Shown here one piece after another: positions 31,300 through 39,824 of a stretch of 64,000 nt of DNA (position 1 is the first letter of the stretch; each line of letters opens with the position of its first letter). This stretch comes from Paenibacillus piscarius (lineage in GTDB: Bacteria; Bacillota; Bacilli; Paenibacillales; Paenibacillaceae). The position numbers and the translations under genes were made by a program. The DNA is taken from NCBI RefSeq assembly GCF_022234545.1, contig NZ_JAIEUI010000001.1, forward strand, positions 542,899 through 606,898. The letters run 5' to 3'. A model generated the notes under the pieces. It worked only from the letters and a program-made list of their open reading frames with translations. It did not search any database and had not been told where the DNA came from.

Positions 31300-32970
31300 A
31301 TGAAGTCACGGTCACACCGCAAGCAGCAGACGGCTGGAGCGGGCTCCGCTGCAGGAGTGCAGCCGGACCAGACACCGCTGGGGCTGGCGGACACAGTATC
31401 GCAGAGTCTGGTCAATATCCGGACAGAACTGGCCGGCAGTCCGGATCTCAAGATCCGCAGAGTCCGCATTGGCTCAGAGGCGCGGACCGAAGCGGCCGCT
31501 GTCCATTTAAGCGGACTGGCGGACCCCGCGGCTGTGAACGAATTCGTTATGGGATCACTGCTCGGCCACAGCAGTGATCTGTCCCAAGGCATACCGGCGG
31601 GAAGCGGGAGAGACGGCCGTGACGCAGACGCCTCCGGTCACGAAGAGCTGCTGCTCCGGCTCATCCTCAGCCGTGCGCTGGAGATCGGGGATGCCGATCT
31701 CCAAGAGGATTGGAAGGAGCTGTTGCTGGCTATTCTGTCCGGGGACACAGTGATTCTTCTGGAGGGCAGCAAGGCAGCGATCGTGTGCGGGACCCGCGGC
31801 GGCGAACAGCGTGCAGTCAGCGAACCCTCCTCCCAGCTCGTCATCCGGGGACCGAAGGACGGATTCGTCGAGTCGGCGGCCACGAATATCTCACTGATCC
31901 GCCGCCGGATCAGGTCTCCGCGGCTGTATCTGGAGGCGATGAAGCTGGGGTCTGAGACACAGACCCACGTGGTGCTGATGTATATGAAAGGAATAGCTGG
32001 AGAAGATCTGATCCGGGAGGCCAGAAAGCGGCTTGCCCAGATACAGCTCGATGAGGTGCTGGAATCAGGTTATATTGAAGAATTGATCCAGGATAAGACG
32101 TTTACACCTTTTCCGACCATCTACAACACTGAACGGCCTGACGTGGCGGCAGGCAATCTGCTCGAAGGCCGGGTGGTGGTCATTATTGACGGGACTCCGT
32201 TTGTACTGATTCTTCCGGCGGTGTTCACGCAGTTCTTCCAGTCTGCCGAGGATTATTCCCAGCGCTTCGATATTGTGATATTGATGCGGCTGGTGCGCTA
32301 TTTGAGCTTCCTGGTGCTCATACTGGGCCCTTCCGTCTATCTTGCGCTCACTACCTATCATTATGAGATGATACCGACCACCCTGCTGATCAATCTGCTC
32401 TCGCAGCGGGAGAATGTGCCGTTTCCGGCCTTTGTGGAGCTGCTGCTGATGGAGACCGCCTTTGAAATTCTGCGGGAAGCCGGGGTGCGGATGCCGCGTG
32501 CCATCGGCCAGACCGTCTCGGTTGTCGGGGCGCTTATTCTCGGGACGGCAGTAGTAGAGGCCGGAATCATTACGCCGATTATGGTTATTGTTGTGGCGCT
32601 GACCGGGATCGCCAGCTTTGCCATTCCGGCGTATGACATGGCGATTGCCGGACGGATTATCCGGTTTGCTTTTCTGATCCTGGCCAGCCTGTTCGGCTTC
32701 TATGGCATCACTCTGGGATTAATCCTGCTGGTTGCCCATATGAACAGCCTGCGCTCCTTCGGGGTCCCTTATCTGTTCCCTATCATTCCGCTGTCCGTCA
32801 AAGGGCAAAAGGATACCTTCCTCAGGCTGCCGCTCTGGGTCAGCGGGCCCGACAAGCCCCCCGAGCAATTGCGTAAGGAGCTGCCGGAATATGCGCAGCT
32901 TAGCACCGGACATCGGGAGCAGATGGCACCGCTCATCCGCAGGACAGAGGAGGATCAGCATGAAGAATAG
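31300..32970 (+). CDS. gerKA: Spore germination receptor subunit A (GerA/GerKA family)
   Basis: The product is 556 aa from ATG at 31300, preceded by GGGGGAGG at 7 nt; an upstream in-frame ATG at 31243 has a weaker site (AGGAAG). A soluble N-terminal half (about 1-310) contains the GerA signature (EAMKLGSETQTHVVLMYMKGIA, LESGYIEELI, FPTIYNTERPDVAAGNLLEGRVVVIIDGTPFVLILP). Four to five TM helices follow (FLVLILGPSVYLALTTYH, MPRAIGQTVSVVGALILGTAVVEAGI). The A subunit forms part of the germinant receptor in the spore inner membrane. Gene order here is A-C-B, the same as gerK of Bacillus. The germinant cannot be told from sequence. Confidence 0.93.
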   Translation: MKSRSHRKQQTAGAGSAAGVQPDQTPLGLADTVSQSLVNIRTELAGSPDLKIRRVRIGSEARTEAAAVHLSGLADPAAVNEFVMGSLLGHSSDLSQGIPAGSGRDGRDADASGHEELLLRLILSRALEIGDADLQEDWKELLLAILSGDTVILLEGSKAAIVCGTRGGEQRAVSEPSSQLVIRGPKDGFVESAATNISLIRRRIRSPRLYLEAMKLGSETQTHVVLMYMKGIAGEDLIREARKRLAQIQLDEVLESGYIEELIQDKTFTPFPTIYNTERPDVAAGNLLEGRVVVIIDGTPFVLILPAVFTQFFQSAEDYSQRFDIVILMRLVRYLSFLVLILGPSVYLALTTYHYEMIPTTLLINLLSQRENVPFPAFVELLLMETAFEILREAGVRMPRAIGQTVSVVGALILGTAVVEAGIITPIMVIVVALTGIASFAIPAYDMAIAGRIIRFAFLILASLFGFYGITLGLILLVAHMNSLRSFGVPYLFPIIPLSVKGQKDTFLRLPLWVSGPDKPPEQLRKELPEYAQLSTGHREQMAPLIRRTEEDQHEE

Positions 32971-34156
32971 AGCTTATTGCCTACTCCTTCTTATGATGCT
33001 TCAGACGTTGTTGTCGGGCTGCTGGGACAGCGTGGAGCTGAACCGGCGGGCCATTGTCTCCGGGGTAGCCATCGATAGGGGGGATAGCGAGGCTGAGAAA
33101 TACAGGCTGTCCTTTCAGGTGATTGTGGCAGAGGAAATATCGGGTGAGAAAAGCCGGGGGATCTCTCCGGTTGCCGTCTACACTGGGACCGGACGCAGCA
33201 TGTTCGAGGCGCTGGCGAATGCTTCCCGCCAGACGGCGCGCCTCCTGTCGCTGGGACATATAAGGGTACTGGTCATCTCTGAGGCCTTCGCCCGAGAAGG
33301 GATTAAGGATGTCCTGGATGTGCTGGAGCGTGAGAGTGATGCCCGGCTGAACAGCATGGTCTTCATCTCCAAGGGGCAGCCTGCACATGAATTGATGTCT
33401 ACGATGACGGTATTCAGCAAGATCCCTGCCAATGATCTGGTGGAGAAGCTGGAGACGACCTCCAAGCAGTTCGGCTATAACTTCCAGATGGCGGTAGATG
33501 ATGTCATCCGGGGAATTCAGATCAGGGGCGGCGGCCCGGTAATTAACGGTGTTTTTACGACCGGAGACCGGGAGCAGGCAGAGAGCAACGAGAACCTGAA
33601 AGACATTGTGCCCCATTCGGTGCTCAGAGTCTCCGCGCTTGCCGCCTTCAAGGATGATAAGCTGAGGGGCTGGCTTACAGGCGATGCTGCAATGGGCACC
33701 GGTCTGCTGCACAACCGGATCAGAGATTTCCCGAGTCTGATCCGGGATCATCAGGGCGGTTATCTGGCCTTCAATGTGTATCAGTCCCAGCTTGCACTGA
33801 AGGTCCAGTCCAAGGATGCGGAGCATCCTGTGTTCACTGTGCGGATTACCCAGCAGGCTGCTCTCAAGGAATCTCCTAACACACTCGACCTGACATCGCC
33901 TCAGGTGCTGGATGAGCTGTCACAGCAGCTGGCGGAAGAGACCGTCAGGAAGCTGAAGGCGGCCGTAGCCTCCGCCCGGGATATCAAGAGTGATGTTCTC
34001 GGCTTCGGCCAGGCGCTGCAGCGGGAGGACCCGCACGGCTGGAAGAAGGTCAGGGAGCATTGGGAGGATGTGTTTGCCCGTTGTACCGTGAAGTATGAGG
34101 CCGATGTAGTGATCCGGCATACCGACATGCGCAGCAATTCTTTTCAAATTAACTAG
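32960..34156 (+). CDS. gerKC: Spore germination receptor lipoprotein subunit C (GerKC family)
   Basis: The product is 398 aa from ATG at 32960 (GAGGAGGAT upstream), overlapping the A subunit by 11 nt. The signal peptide ends in lipobox LLSGC (MKNRAYCLLLLMMLQTLLSGCWDSVELNRRAIVSGVAID). The GerAC signature CWD..ELN..A.V.G..ID follows the lipidated Cys directly. The mature protein is anchored to the outer face of the spore inner membrane with subunits A and B. The sequence is full length. Gene overlap and strand indicate one transcript with gerKA and gerKB. Confidence 0.94.
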   Translation: MKNRAYCLLLLMMLQTLLSGCWDSVELNRRAIVSGVAIDRGDSEAEKYRLSFQVIVAEEISGEKSRGISPVAVYTGTGRSMFEALANASRQTARLLSLGHIRVLVISEAFAREGIKDVLDVLERESDARLNSMVFISKGQPAHELMSTMTVFSKIPANDLVEKLETTSKQFGYNFQMAVDDVIRGIQIRGGGPVINGVFTTGDREQAESNENLKDIVPHSVLRVSALAAFKDDKLRGWLTGDAAMGTGLLHNRIRDFPSLIRDHQGGYLAFNVYQSQLALKVQSKDAEHPVFTVRITQQAALKESPNTLDLTSPQVLDELSQQLAEETVRKLKAAVASARDIKSDVLGFGQALQREDPHGWKKVREHWEDVFARCTVKYEADVVIRHTDMRSNSFQIN

Positions 34157-34186
34157 CTTCAGCTGGGTGAGGAGGTTCAATAGCAT

Positions 34187-35287
34187 ATGGGTTCAGTCAA
34201 AATGGGGCTTGGAGAGTTTTTTTGCCTGACGGTTCTGTTCGAGCTGGGGACGGCGCTGGTGGTGAACCTCGGGATGGGGGCAGGCCGCGATGCCTGGATC
34301 TCCATTCTGATTGGCTGCGCGGCAGGACTGGTCATGTTCACGGGATATGCCTATCTGTACCGTAAGCACCCGGGGCTGCCCTTCACAGCCTACACGCGTA
34401 AATTGCTCGGCAAATATATCGGGACTCCGGTAGCTTTAAGTTATATTGTGCTCTACCTCAACCTGGCCGGCCGGGATTTGCGTGATGGGAGCTCTATGCT
34501 GGCAATGGCTACGATGCATAACACCCCGTTATTTATTCTCAGCACCCTGATGCTGCTCTCGGGGGCTTATGTGCTGCATAAAGGCCTTGAGGTGCTGGGC
34601 AGAACCTCCATTGTATTTGCGGTGGTGGTGATGGGAATCGGCCTGTTCGGGACGGTTCTGCTGATCTTCTCGGGGAGCATTAACCTGAACCGGCTCCTGC
34701 CTGTCCTTGAGAACGGACTTCAGCCGGTCGTTTCTTCAGTCATTCATCAGAATTACATGTTTCCGTTCGGGGAGATGGTGTGCTTCACTATGCTGATGCC
34801 TTACCTCGGAAACGCCAAAAAAGGGCCTTGGATCATCGCTGCAGCCATGCTGTTCTCCGCACTGGTGCTCAGCTTCACGATGGCGCTGAATATTTCGGTG
34901 CTGGGCGCTGATATCGTGGAGCGTTCGCCGCTTCCGCTGATGCCGACGATCAGCAAGATCTCGATTTCGGATTTCATTCAGCGGGTCGATATTTTCGTGG
35001 TCATGGTGCTGATTATCGGGGTATTCTTCAAAATGTCCGTGTTCTTCGCTGCCGCGCTGATCGGCATCTCCGAGCTGTTCCGCCTGCCCTACCGCAGAAT
35101 GCTCTATCCGTGCGCGCTGATCATCCTCTTCACCTCCATGCTGGATGCGCGCAGCTTCGTTGAGCATCTGGAAGAGGGGGGCATTCTGCTCTACAGGATC
35201 TATCCCTTCGCTATGATCGTTATTCCCGCTCTGCTGATCATTGTTAACACTGTCCGTGATTACTTCTCGGAACCGCGTCCCGGCTGA
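34187..35287 (+). CDS. gerKB: Spore germination receptor permease subunit B (GerKB family)
   Basis: The product is 366 aa with GAGGAGG upstream. Ten TM helices of the GerAB/amino-acid-permease-like family are visible (GEFFCLTVLFELGTALVVNLGMGAGRDAWISILIG at the start, a GRDLRDGSSMLAMATMHNTPLFI loop, and a C-terminal RIYPFAMIVIPALLIIVN). The B subunit is thought to bind the germinant amino acid in its permease fold. It completes the A-C-B set, with 30 nt after the C gene. Its last 28 nt overlap the end of a convergent small membrane-protein gene. Confidence 0.93.
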   Translation: MGSVKMGLGEFFCLTVLFELGTALVVNLGMGAGRDAWISILIGCAAGLVMFTGYAYLYRKHPGLPFTAYTRKLLGKYIGTPVALSYIVLYLNLAGRDLRDGSSMLAMATMHNTPLFILSTLMLLSGAYVLHKGLEVLGRTSIVFAVVVMGIGLFGTVLLIFSGSINLNRLLPVLENGLQPVVSSVIHQNYMFPFGEMVCFTMLMPYLGNAKKGPWIIAAAMLFSALVLSFTMALNISVLGADIVERSPLPLMPTISKISISDFIQRVDIFVVMVLIIGVFFKMSVFFAAALIGISELFRLPYRRMLYPCALIILFTSMLDARSFVEHLEEGGILLYRIYPFAMIVIPALLIIVNTVRDYFSEPRPG

Positions 35288-35517
35288 TTTCCGCGTATCC
35301 AGTATACGGCATCCGGCACGACCAGACACAGGAGAAGGATCACGGCAGCCAGCTTCTCGGAGGCGGTATAGAGCAGATAATTGATGATATAGCCGATATT
35401 GTTCACGCCATAGCCCAGCATCCGGTCCATCAGGTACAGATACAGCAGGGACAGTGCAGACAGCAGTAGAATTACGGCGTATTTACGCAGCAGCAGCCGT
35501 CTTGTTTTCTTTTTCAT
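35260..35517 (-). CDS. Small two-to-three-helix membrane protein, unknown
   Basis: The product is 85 aa behind AAGGAG. The sequence MKKKTRRLLLRKYAVILLLSALSLLYLYLMDRMLG...YIINYLLYTASEKLAAVILLLCLVVPDAVYWIRGN has a basic N-terminus and at least two hydrophobic helices. I do not recognise a family. The last 28 nt lie antisense over the 3' end of gerKB, a tail-to-tail overlap with no terminator between. Confidence 0.65.
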   Translation of the reverse strand: MKKKTRRLLLRKYAVILLLSALSLLYLYLMDRMLGYGVNNIGYIINYLLYTASEKLAAVILLLCLVVPDAVYWIRGNQPGRGSEK

Positions 35518-35591
35518 GCCAGCCAGCTCCTTATCGTAGCAGTTCAGACGTAGTATGGATCAATAGCTTACCAATCATCCCGATTTATGTT

Positions 35592-35612
35592 ACATTAGTA
35601 TGAAACTAATGT
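35592..35612 (+). promoter_or_regulatory. Perfect 8-bp inverted repeat before the methyltransferase/MTHFR gene
   Basis: ACATTAGT (35592-35599), loop ATGAA, ACTAATGT (35605-35612), ending 22 nt before the GTG start. The space between this gene and the 85-aa gene is only about 116 nt, and no SAM riboswitch or T-box is seen. The dyad is a candidate operator or mRNA hairpin. Confidence 0.5.
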
Positions 35613-35633
35613 GAGTTGGGGGAGGTTCTTGCG

Positions 35634-37511
35634 GTGAAGCCGGATTTACGCTCTGCATGGGAGAATAACGTATTGGTCGGAGACGGGGCGATGGGAACCC
35701 TTTTGTATCAGAAGGGTTTTCCTGTGGGCATCTCCTATGAGGAATTGAATCTGACCTCGCCGGGGGTCATTGAGGAAGTGCACCGGAGCTATATTGATGC
35801 AGGTGCTGTGCTGCTGGAGAGTAATACCTATTCGGCAAACTACGATAAGCTGTCTAAGTTCGGGCTGGAGTCCAAGGTAGCGGAGATTAACCGTGCCGGA
35901 GTCCGCATTGCCCGCCAGGCCGCCGGAGAGAAGGGCTATGTCGTCGGGGCGATCGGCTCCATCCGTGCCGGCAAGCGGGCCAATCTGTCTGCGGCCGAGC
36001 TGAAGCGGTTCTTCTCGCAGCAGATTGCGGCCTTGCTGGAGGAGCAGCCGGACGGGATTATGCTGGAGACCTTCTATGACGTGGAGGAGCTGCATCTGGC
36101 CCTGAAGGCAGTGCGCAAGCTCAGCGCGCTGCCGGTGATCTGCCAGCTGGCTGTAGATGATTCGGCGCGCACGCTGGACGGGTTGACGCTACCTGAAGCG
36201 TTCCATATCCTGGAGCAGGACGGGGCGGATGTGATCGGCTTCAACTGCAACACCGGACCGAACGGTATCAAGCGTGCGCTGGGTACCCTCCAGGGCAGTC
36301 TGGTGCTTCCGGTATCAATCTATCCGAATGCGGGGGTAGCGGATTATGTAGACGGCCAATACCGCTACGGCGCATCGCCGGAATATTTCGGCCAGATGGC
36401 GACGGTCTTCGCCGATATGGGCAGCCGGATCATCGGCGGATGCTGCGGCACGACTCCGCGCCATATTGCCGAGATCTCCGCTGCGCTGAAGGGCTATGTA
36501 GCTGAACCGCTGCCGGAACCGGCCGCACCGAGAACGGCTGAACGCATCGCTGTCCACGAGCATCTGGCGGATGAAGCAGAGCAGGAAGGCGGCGAGCCTA
36601 CGCTGGTTGATCTGGTGAAGGAACGGCACACTGTCATTGTGGAGCTGGACCCGCCGCGCGATCTGGACATTGCGAAGTTCATGAAAGGGGCAGAGGCGCT
36701 GCGCCGGTCGGGAGCCGATGCGCTGACGCTGGCCGACAATTCGCTCGCCGTGACCCGGATGAGCAACATGGCGCTTGGTCACCTTGTGCAGGCCCGCACT
36801 GGCCTGCGGCCGCTCGTGCACATCGCCTGCAGGGACCGCAACCTGATCGGAACCCAGTCTCATCTGATGGGCTTCGATGCGCTGGGGATAGATCATGTGC
36901 TGGCCGTAACGGGCGACCCTGCGCGCTTCGGGGACCTGCCCGGTTCAAGCTCAATTTATGACCTGACCTCGTTCGAGATTATACGGATGATCAGACAGCT
37001 TAATGACGGTGTCGCTTTCTCCGGCAAGCCGCTTAAGCAGAAGGCGAAGTTCGTCATCGGTGCGGCGTTCAACCCCAATGTGAAGCATCTGAATAAGGCC
37101 GTGGAACGGCTGGAGAAGAAGATTGCTTCCGGTGCGGACTATATCATGACCCAGCCGGTCTATGACCCAGAGCTCATTGTCCGTATTGCCGAGGCCACTG
37201 CACATCTTGAGATCCCGATCTTCATCGGGATTATGCCGCTGGCCAGCGGGCGTAATGCGGAATACCTTCATAATGAGGTGCCGGGCATTCAGCTGTCGGA
37301 TGAAGTCCGCAGCCGGATGAAGGACCTCGAAGGGGAAGCCGGACGCGCTGAAGGCGTCCAGATTGCCAAGGAGCTGCTGGATGCGGCCACCGCACATTTT
37401 AACGGCATTTATCTGATTACTCCGTTTATGTTCTATGATATGAGCGTCCAGCTGCTGGAGTATATCTGGGCCAAACAGGGGCGCCAATTATCCCCCTTGT
37501 TTTGCTTGTAA
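35634..37511 (+). CDS. Bifunctional homocysteine S-methyltransferase / methylenetetrahydrofolate reductase (YitJ-like)
   Basis: The product is 625 aa from a GTG at 35634; GGGGGAGG 8 nt upstream decides this over a TTG at 35616. The N-terminal half (about 1-300) is the homocysteine methyltransferase barrel: VGDGAMGTLLYQKG, the zinc Cys in GFNCNTGP, and the Cys pair in GGCCGTTPRHI. The C-terminal half (about 325-620) is MTHFR: ERHTVIVELDPPRDLDI, ADALTLADNSLAVTRMSN, HLMGFDALGIDHVLAVTGDPARFG, IMTQPVYD, PIFIGIMP. It makes 5-methyl-THF and can methylate homocysteine to methionine. It stands alone between the gerK block and yicC. Confidence 0.94.
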   Translation: MKPDLRSAWENNVLVGDGAMGTLLYQKGFPVGISYEELNLTSPGVIEEVHRSYIDAGAVLLESNTYSANYDKLSKFGLESKVAEINRAGVRIARQAAGEKGYVVGAIGSIRAGKRANLSAAELKRFFSQQIAALLEEQPDGIMLETFYDVEELHLALKAVRKLSALPVICQLAVDDSARTLDGLTLPEAFHILEQDGADVIGFNCNTGPNGIKRALGTLQGSLVLPVSIYPNAGVADYVDGQYRYGASPEYFGQMATVFADMGSRIIGGCCGTTPRHIAEISAALKGYVAEPLPEPAAPRTAERIAVHEHLADEAEQEGGEPTLVDLVKERHTVIVELDPPRDLDIAKFMKGAEALRRSGADALTLADNSLAVTRMSNMALGHLVQARTGLRPLVHIACRDRNLIGTQSHLMGFDALGIDHVLAVTGDPARFGDLPGSSSIYDLTSFEIIRMIRQLNDGVAFSGKPLKQKAKFVIGAAFNPNVKHLNKAVERLEKKIASGADYIMTQPVYDPELIVRIAEATAHLEIPIFIGIMPLASGRNAEYLHNEVPGIQLSDEVRSRMKDLEGEAGRAEGVQIAKELLDAATAHFNGIYLITPFMFYDMSVQLLEYIWAKQGRQLSPLFCL

Positions 37512-37546
37512 TAATCAATTACAATAGTGTAATGGATGTGATTCCG

Positions 37547-38443
37547 TTGTCTTATAGTATGACCGGATACGGTCAGTCGGCCCTGCAATTCGGCGGACAC
37601 AAGATTACGTTCGAAGTCAAATCGGTGAACAACCGTTACTGCGAAGTTGTGCTGCGGATGCCCCGGGAGTGGACGGCTTATGAGGATCTGCTGCGCAGAA
37701 TGGTTCAGGGCCATATCAAGCGTGGACGGGTAGATGTTATCATTAATAGAGAGCTGGCGGAAGGGTCTGCCGAGACCTATGCGCTGAACCGCAGTGCTGC
37801 GAAGGCTTATCTGGAGTCCGCGGAGGCGCTGGTCCGCGAGTATGGTCTCAAGGGGGAGCTCTCCCTGGCGGAGCTGCTCTCTCTTCCCGGTGTTATGGCA
37901 GCAAGGGAGGATTCGGCATCAACGGCGGCGGATTCCTGCGAAGAGCTTCCGGAGCTGCTGCAGCAGGGGCTTCAGCTGAGCCTGGACGCATTGCTTGAGA
38001 TGCGGGCCCGTGAAGGTGCCCATCTGGCAGAAGATCTGCTGCGGCGGCTGGACCGCCTGAAGGAGCTTCATGCCGGGATCAGCGAACTTGCGCCCCAGAC
38101 CGTCCGGGAATACCGCGAGAAGCTGCGGCAGCGGCTGGACCTGCTGAATGACGGGACCTTCCCTTGGGACGAGCATAAGTTCGGCATGGAGGTTGCTTTG
38201 TTTGCAGACCGCTGCAATATCGACGAGGAATTGACCCGGCTGGAGAGCCATTTCGGGCAATGCCGGGCCTTGCTGCTGGGCGGCGGGCCTGCAGGACGCA
38301 AGCTGGATTTTCTGATTCAGGAGATGAACCGGGAGACCAACACAATCGGGTCCAAGTGCAATCATCTCGGTGTAGTGAATCTCACAGTGGAGCTGAAGGC
38401 AGAGCTTGAGAAGATCCGCGAGCAGGCGGCGAACCTGGAATAA
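37547..38443 (+). CDS. yicC: YicC/YloC-family endoribonuclease
   Basis: The product is 298 aa from a TTG at 37547 (MSYSMTGYGQSA); GGATGTGAT upstream fits the 16S tail. ATG at 37532 would add five residues, so the start is moderately sure. Family hallmarks: N-terminal SMTGYG, FEVKSVNNRYCEVVLRMP, GHIKRGRVDVIIN, and C-terminal GRKLDFLIQEMNRETNTIGSKCNHLGVVNLTVELKAELEKIREQAANLE. YicC proteins are metal-dependent endoribonucleases involved in RNA decay. It heads the conserved yicC-remA-gmk-rpoZ-coaBC-priA run. Confidence 0.94.
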   Translation: MSYSMTGYGQSALQFGGHKITFEVKSVNNRYCEVVLRMPREWTAYEDLLRRMVQGHIKRGRVDVIINRELAEGSAETYALNRSAAKAYLESAEALVREYGLKGELSLAELLSLPGVMAAREDSASTAADSCEELPELLQQGLQLSLDALLEMRAREGAHLAEDLLRRLDRLKELHAGISELAPQTVREYREKLRQRLDLLNDGTFPWDEHKFGMEVALFADRCNIDEELTRLESHFGQCRALLLGGGPAGRKLDFLIQEMNRETNTIGSKCNHLGVVNLTVELKAELEKIREQAANLE

Positions 38444-38494
38444 CAGAAGCCTTACGCAAGCAATGATGGAACTTATGGGGGGAACAACCGGAAC

Positions 38495-38755
38495 ATGGCA
38501 ATCAAATTAATCAACATCGGCTTTGGGAATATCGTGTCAGCGAACCGCATTATTTCCATTGTCAGCCCGGAATCGGCACCGATCAAGAGAATTATCCAGG
38601 AGGCCAGAGACCGGCATATGCTGATCGATGCCACCTACGGGAGGCGGACGCGGGCTGTCATTATAACCGATAGCGATCATGTGATTCTCTCGGCGGTTCA
38701 GCCGGAGACGGTCGCTCACCGCCTGTCCAGCAAAGATGACGATAACGACGAATAA
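38495..38755 (+). CDS. remA: RemA extracellular matrix regulator (DUF370)
   Basis: The product is 86 aa with GGGGGGAA upstream. The sequence [67 protein letters not shown] is almost invariant in Firmicutes. RemA binds DNA as a ring-forming oligomer and activates biofilm matrix and osmoprotection genes in Bacillus. It lies between yicC and gmk, as in Bacillus. Confidence 0.97.
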   Translation: MAIKLINIGFGNIVSANRIISIVSPESAPIKRIIQEARDRHMLIDATYGRRTRAVIITDSDHVILSAVQPETVAHRLSSKDDDNDE

Positions 38756-38773
38756 CAACAAATGGAGTGTACT

Positions 38774-39343
38774 ATGTCAAAAGGATTGCTGATTATCTTA
38801 TCCGGCCCTTCCGGTGTCGGCAAAGGCACGGTGTGCTCTGCACTGCGGCCGAGGATGCCTGAGCTCGTCTATTCTGTATCGGCCACCACGCGTTCGCCGC
38901 GTGAAGGCGAAGAGGACGGCGTTAATTACTTCTTCAAATCCAGAGAGCAGTTCGCTGATATGATTGAAGGCGACAAGCTGCTCGAATACGCAGAGTACGT
39001 AGGCAATTATTACGGGACACCGCGTGACTTCGTGGAGAAGACTCTGGAGAGCGGAAGAGATATTATTCTCGAGATTGAGGTTCAGGGCGCGCTCAAGGTC
39101 AAAGAGAAATTCCCCGAAGGCATCTTTGTCTTCCTGCTTCCGCCGTCCATGGATGAGCTGAAGGACCGCATCCGCGGACGCGGCACGGAGCATCCCGATG
39201 TGATCAGCCACCGTATGTCAGTGGCCGAGGATGAGATCAGTCTGATCCGTCATTACGACTATGCCGTGGTGAACGATGAGATTGATCTGGCCTGTAAGCG
39301 AATAGAAAGCATTATTATCGCCGAACATTGTAAGGTGAGATGA
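38774..39343 (+). CDS. gmk: Guanylate kinase
   Basis: The product is 189 aa from ATG at 38774 ([28 protein letters not shown]); GGAG lies 6 nt upstream. It has P-loop GPSGVGKGT, the substrate-binding [19 protein letters not shown], and the lid [15 protein letters not shown]. It phosphorylates GMP to GDP. Cotranscription with remA (18 nt) and rpoZ is likely. Confidence 0.98.
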   Translation: MSKGLLIILSGPSGVGKGTVCSALRPRMPELVYSVSATTRSPREGEEDGVNYFFKSREQFADMIEGDKLLEYAEYVGNYYGTPRDFVEKTLESGRDIILEIEVQGALKVKEKFPEGIFVFLLPPSMDELKDRIRGRGTEHPDVISHRMSVAEDEISLIRHYDYAVVNDEIDLACKRIESIIIAEHCKVR

Positions 39344-39397
39344 GCGGTCTCCTAGAAATGATGATTGACCCAGATTAAAGATGAAGAGGTGTCGTAC

Positions 39398-39598
39398 GTG
39401 CTATATCCATCCATTGATGAAATGATGAATAAGGTTGACAGCAAGTATTCTCTAGTGGTAGCTTCGGCCCGCCGGGCCAGAGCACTCCGGGAAGGCGGCA
39501 AGACAGATATTCATGCGCCGAAATCGCATAAATATGTTGGTGTTGCGCTGGAAGAGATCTATGAGGACCGTATTCTGGTTACGCGCGGCGAGGAATAG
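39398..39598 (+). CDS. rpoZ: RNA polymerase omega subunit
   Basis: The product is 66 aa from a GTG at 39398 (MLYPSIDEMMNKVDSKYSLVVASARRARALREGGKTDI), with AGAGGTG upstream. SKYSLVVASARRAR is the conserved omega core. It stabilises the beta-prime subunit. The family's usual length is 65-90. It is the last gene before a terminator. Confidence 0.96.
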   Translation: MLYPSIDEMMNKVDSKYSLVVASARRARALREGGKTDIHAPKSHKYVGVALEEIYEDRILVTRGEE

Positions 39599-39727
39599 GA
39601 CGGCGGATGCCGGTTCAAGAATCGTTACTGCCAGATGTTGAAATGGTGCCGTCTCAATAGGCGGCAGAGCCATTTCGGCCCGGCAAGTGCAACTAAATTG
39701 ATAATGGCCCGTACCGGGCTGTTCCTG

Positions 39728-39752
39728 ACAACCGGAAGGTTGTTATTTTTTT
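39728..39752 (+). terminator. Terminator after rpoZ
   Basis: ACAACC-GGAA-GGTTGT is followed by TATTTTTTT. The 226-nt rpoZ-coaBC gap holds this element and nothing else I recognise. Confidence 0.7.
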
Positions 39753-39824
39753 CTCTACAAATCAGGAAAATATTAGAAATACGAAACAAGCGGCTGCAAA
39801 TGAAGAAGCGGGGGGAGAGCGCAA

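Noticed and set aside
35518..35633. SAM riboswitch before the methyltransferase/MTHFR gene
   Set aside because: Only about 116 nt and none of the S-box conserved blocks are visible.
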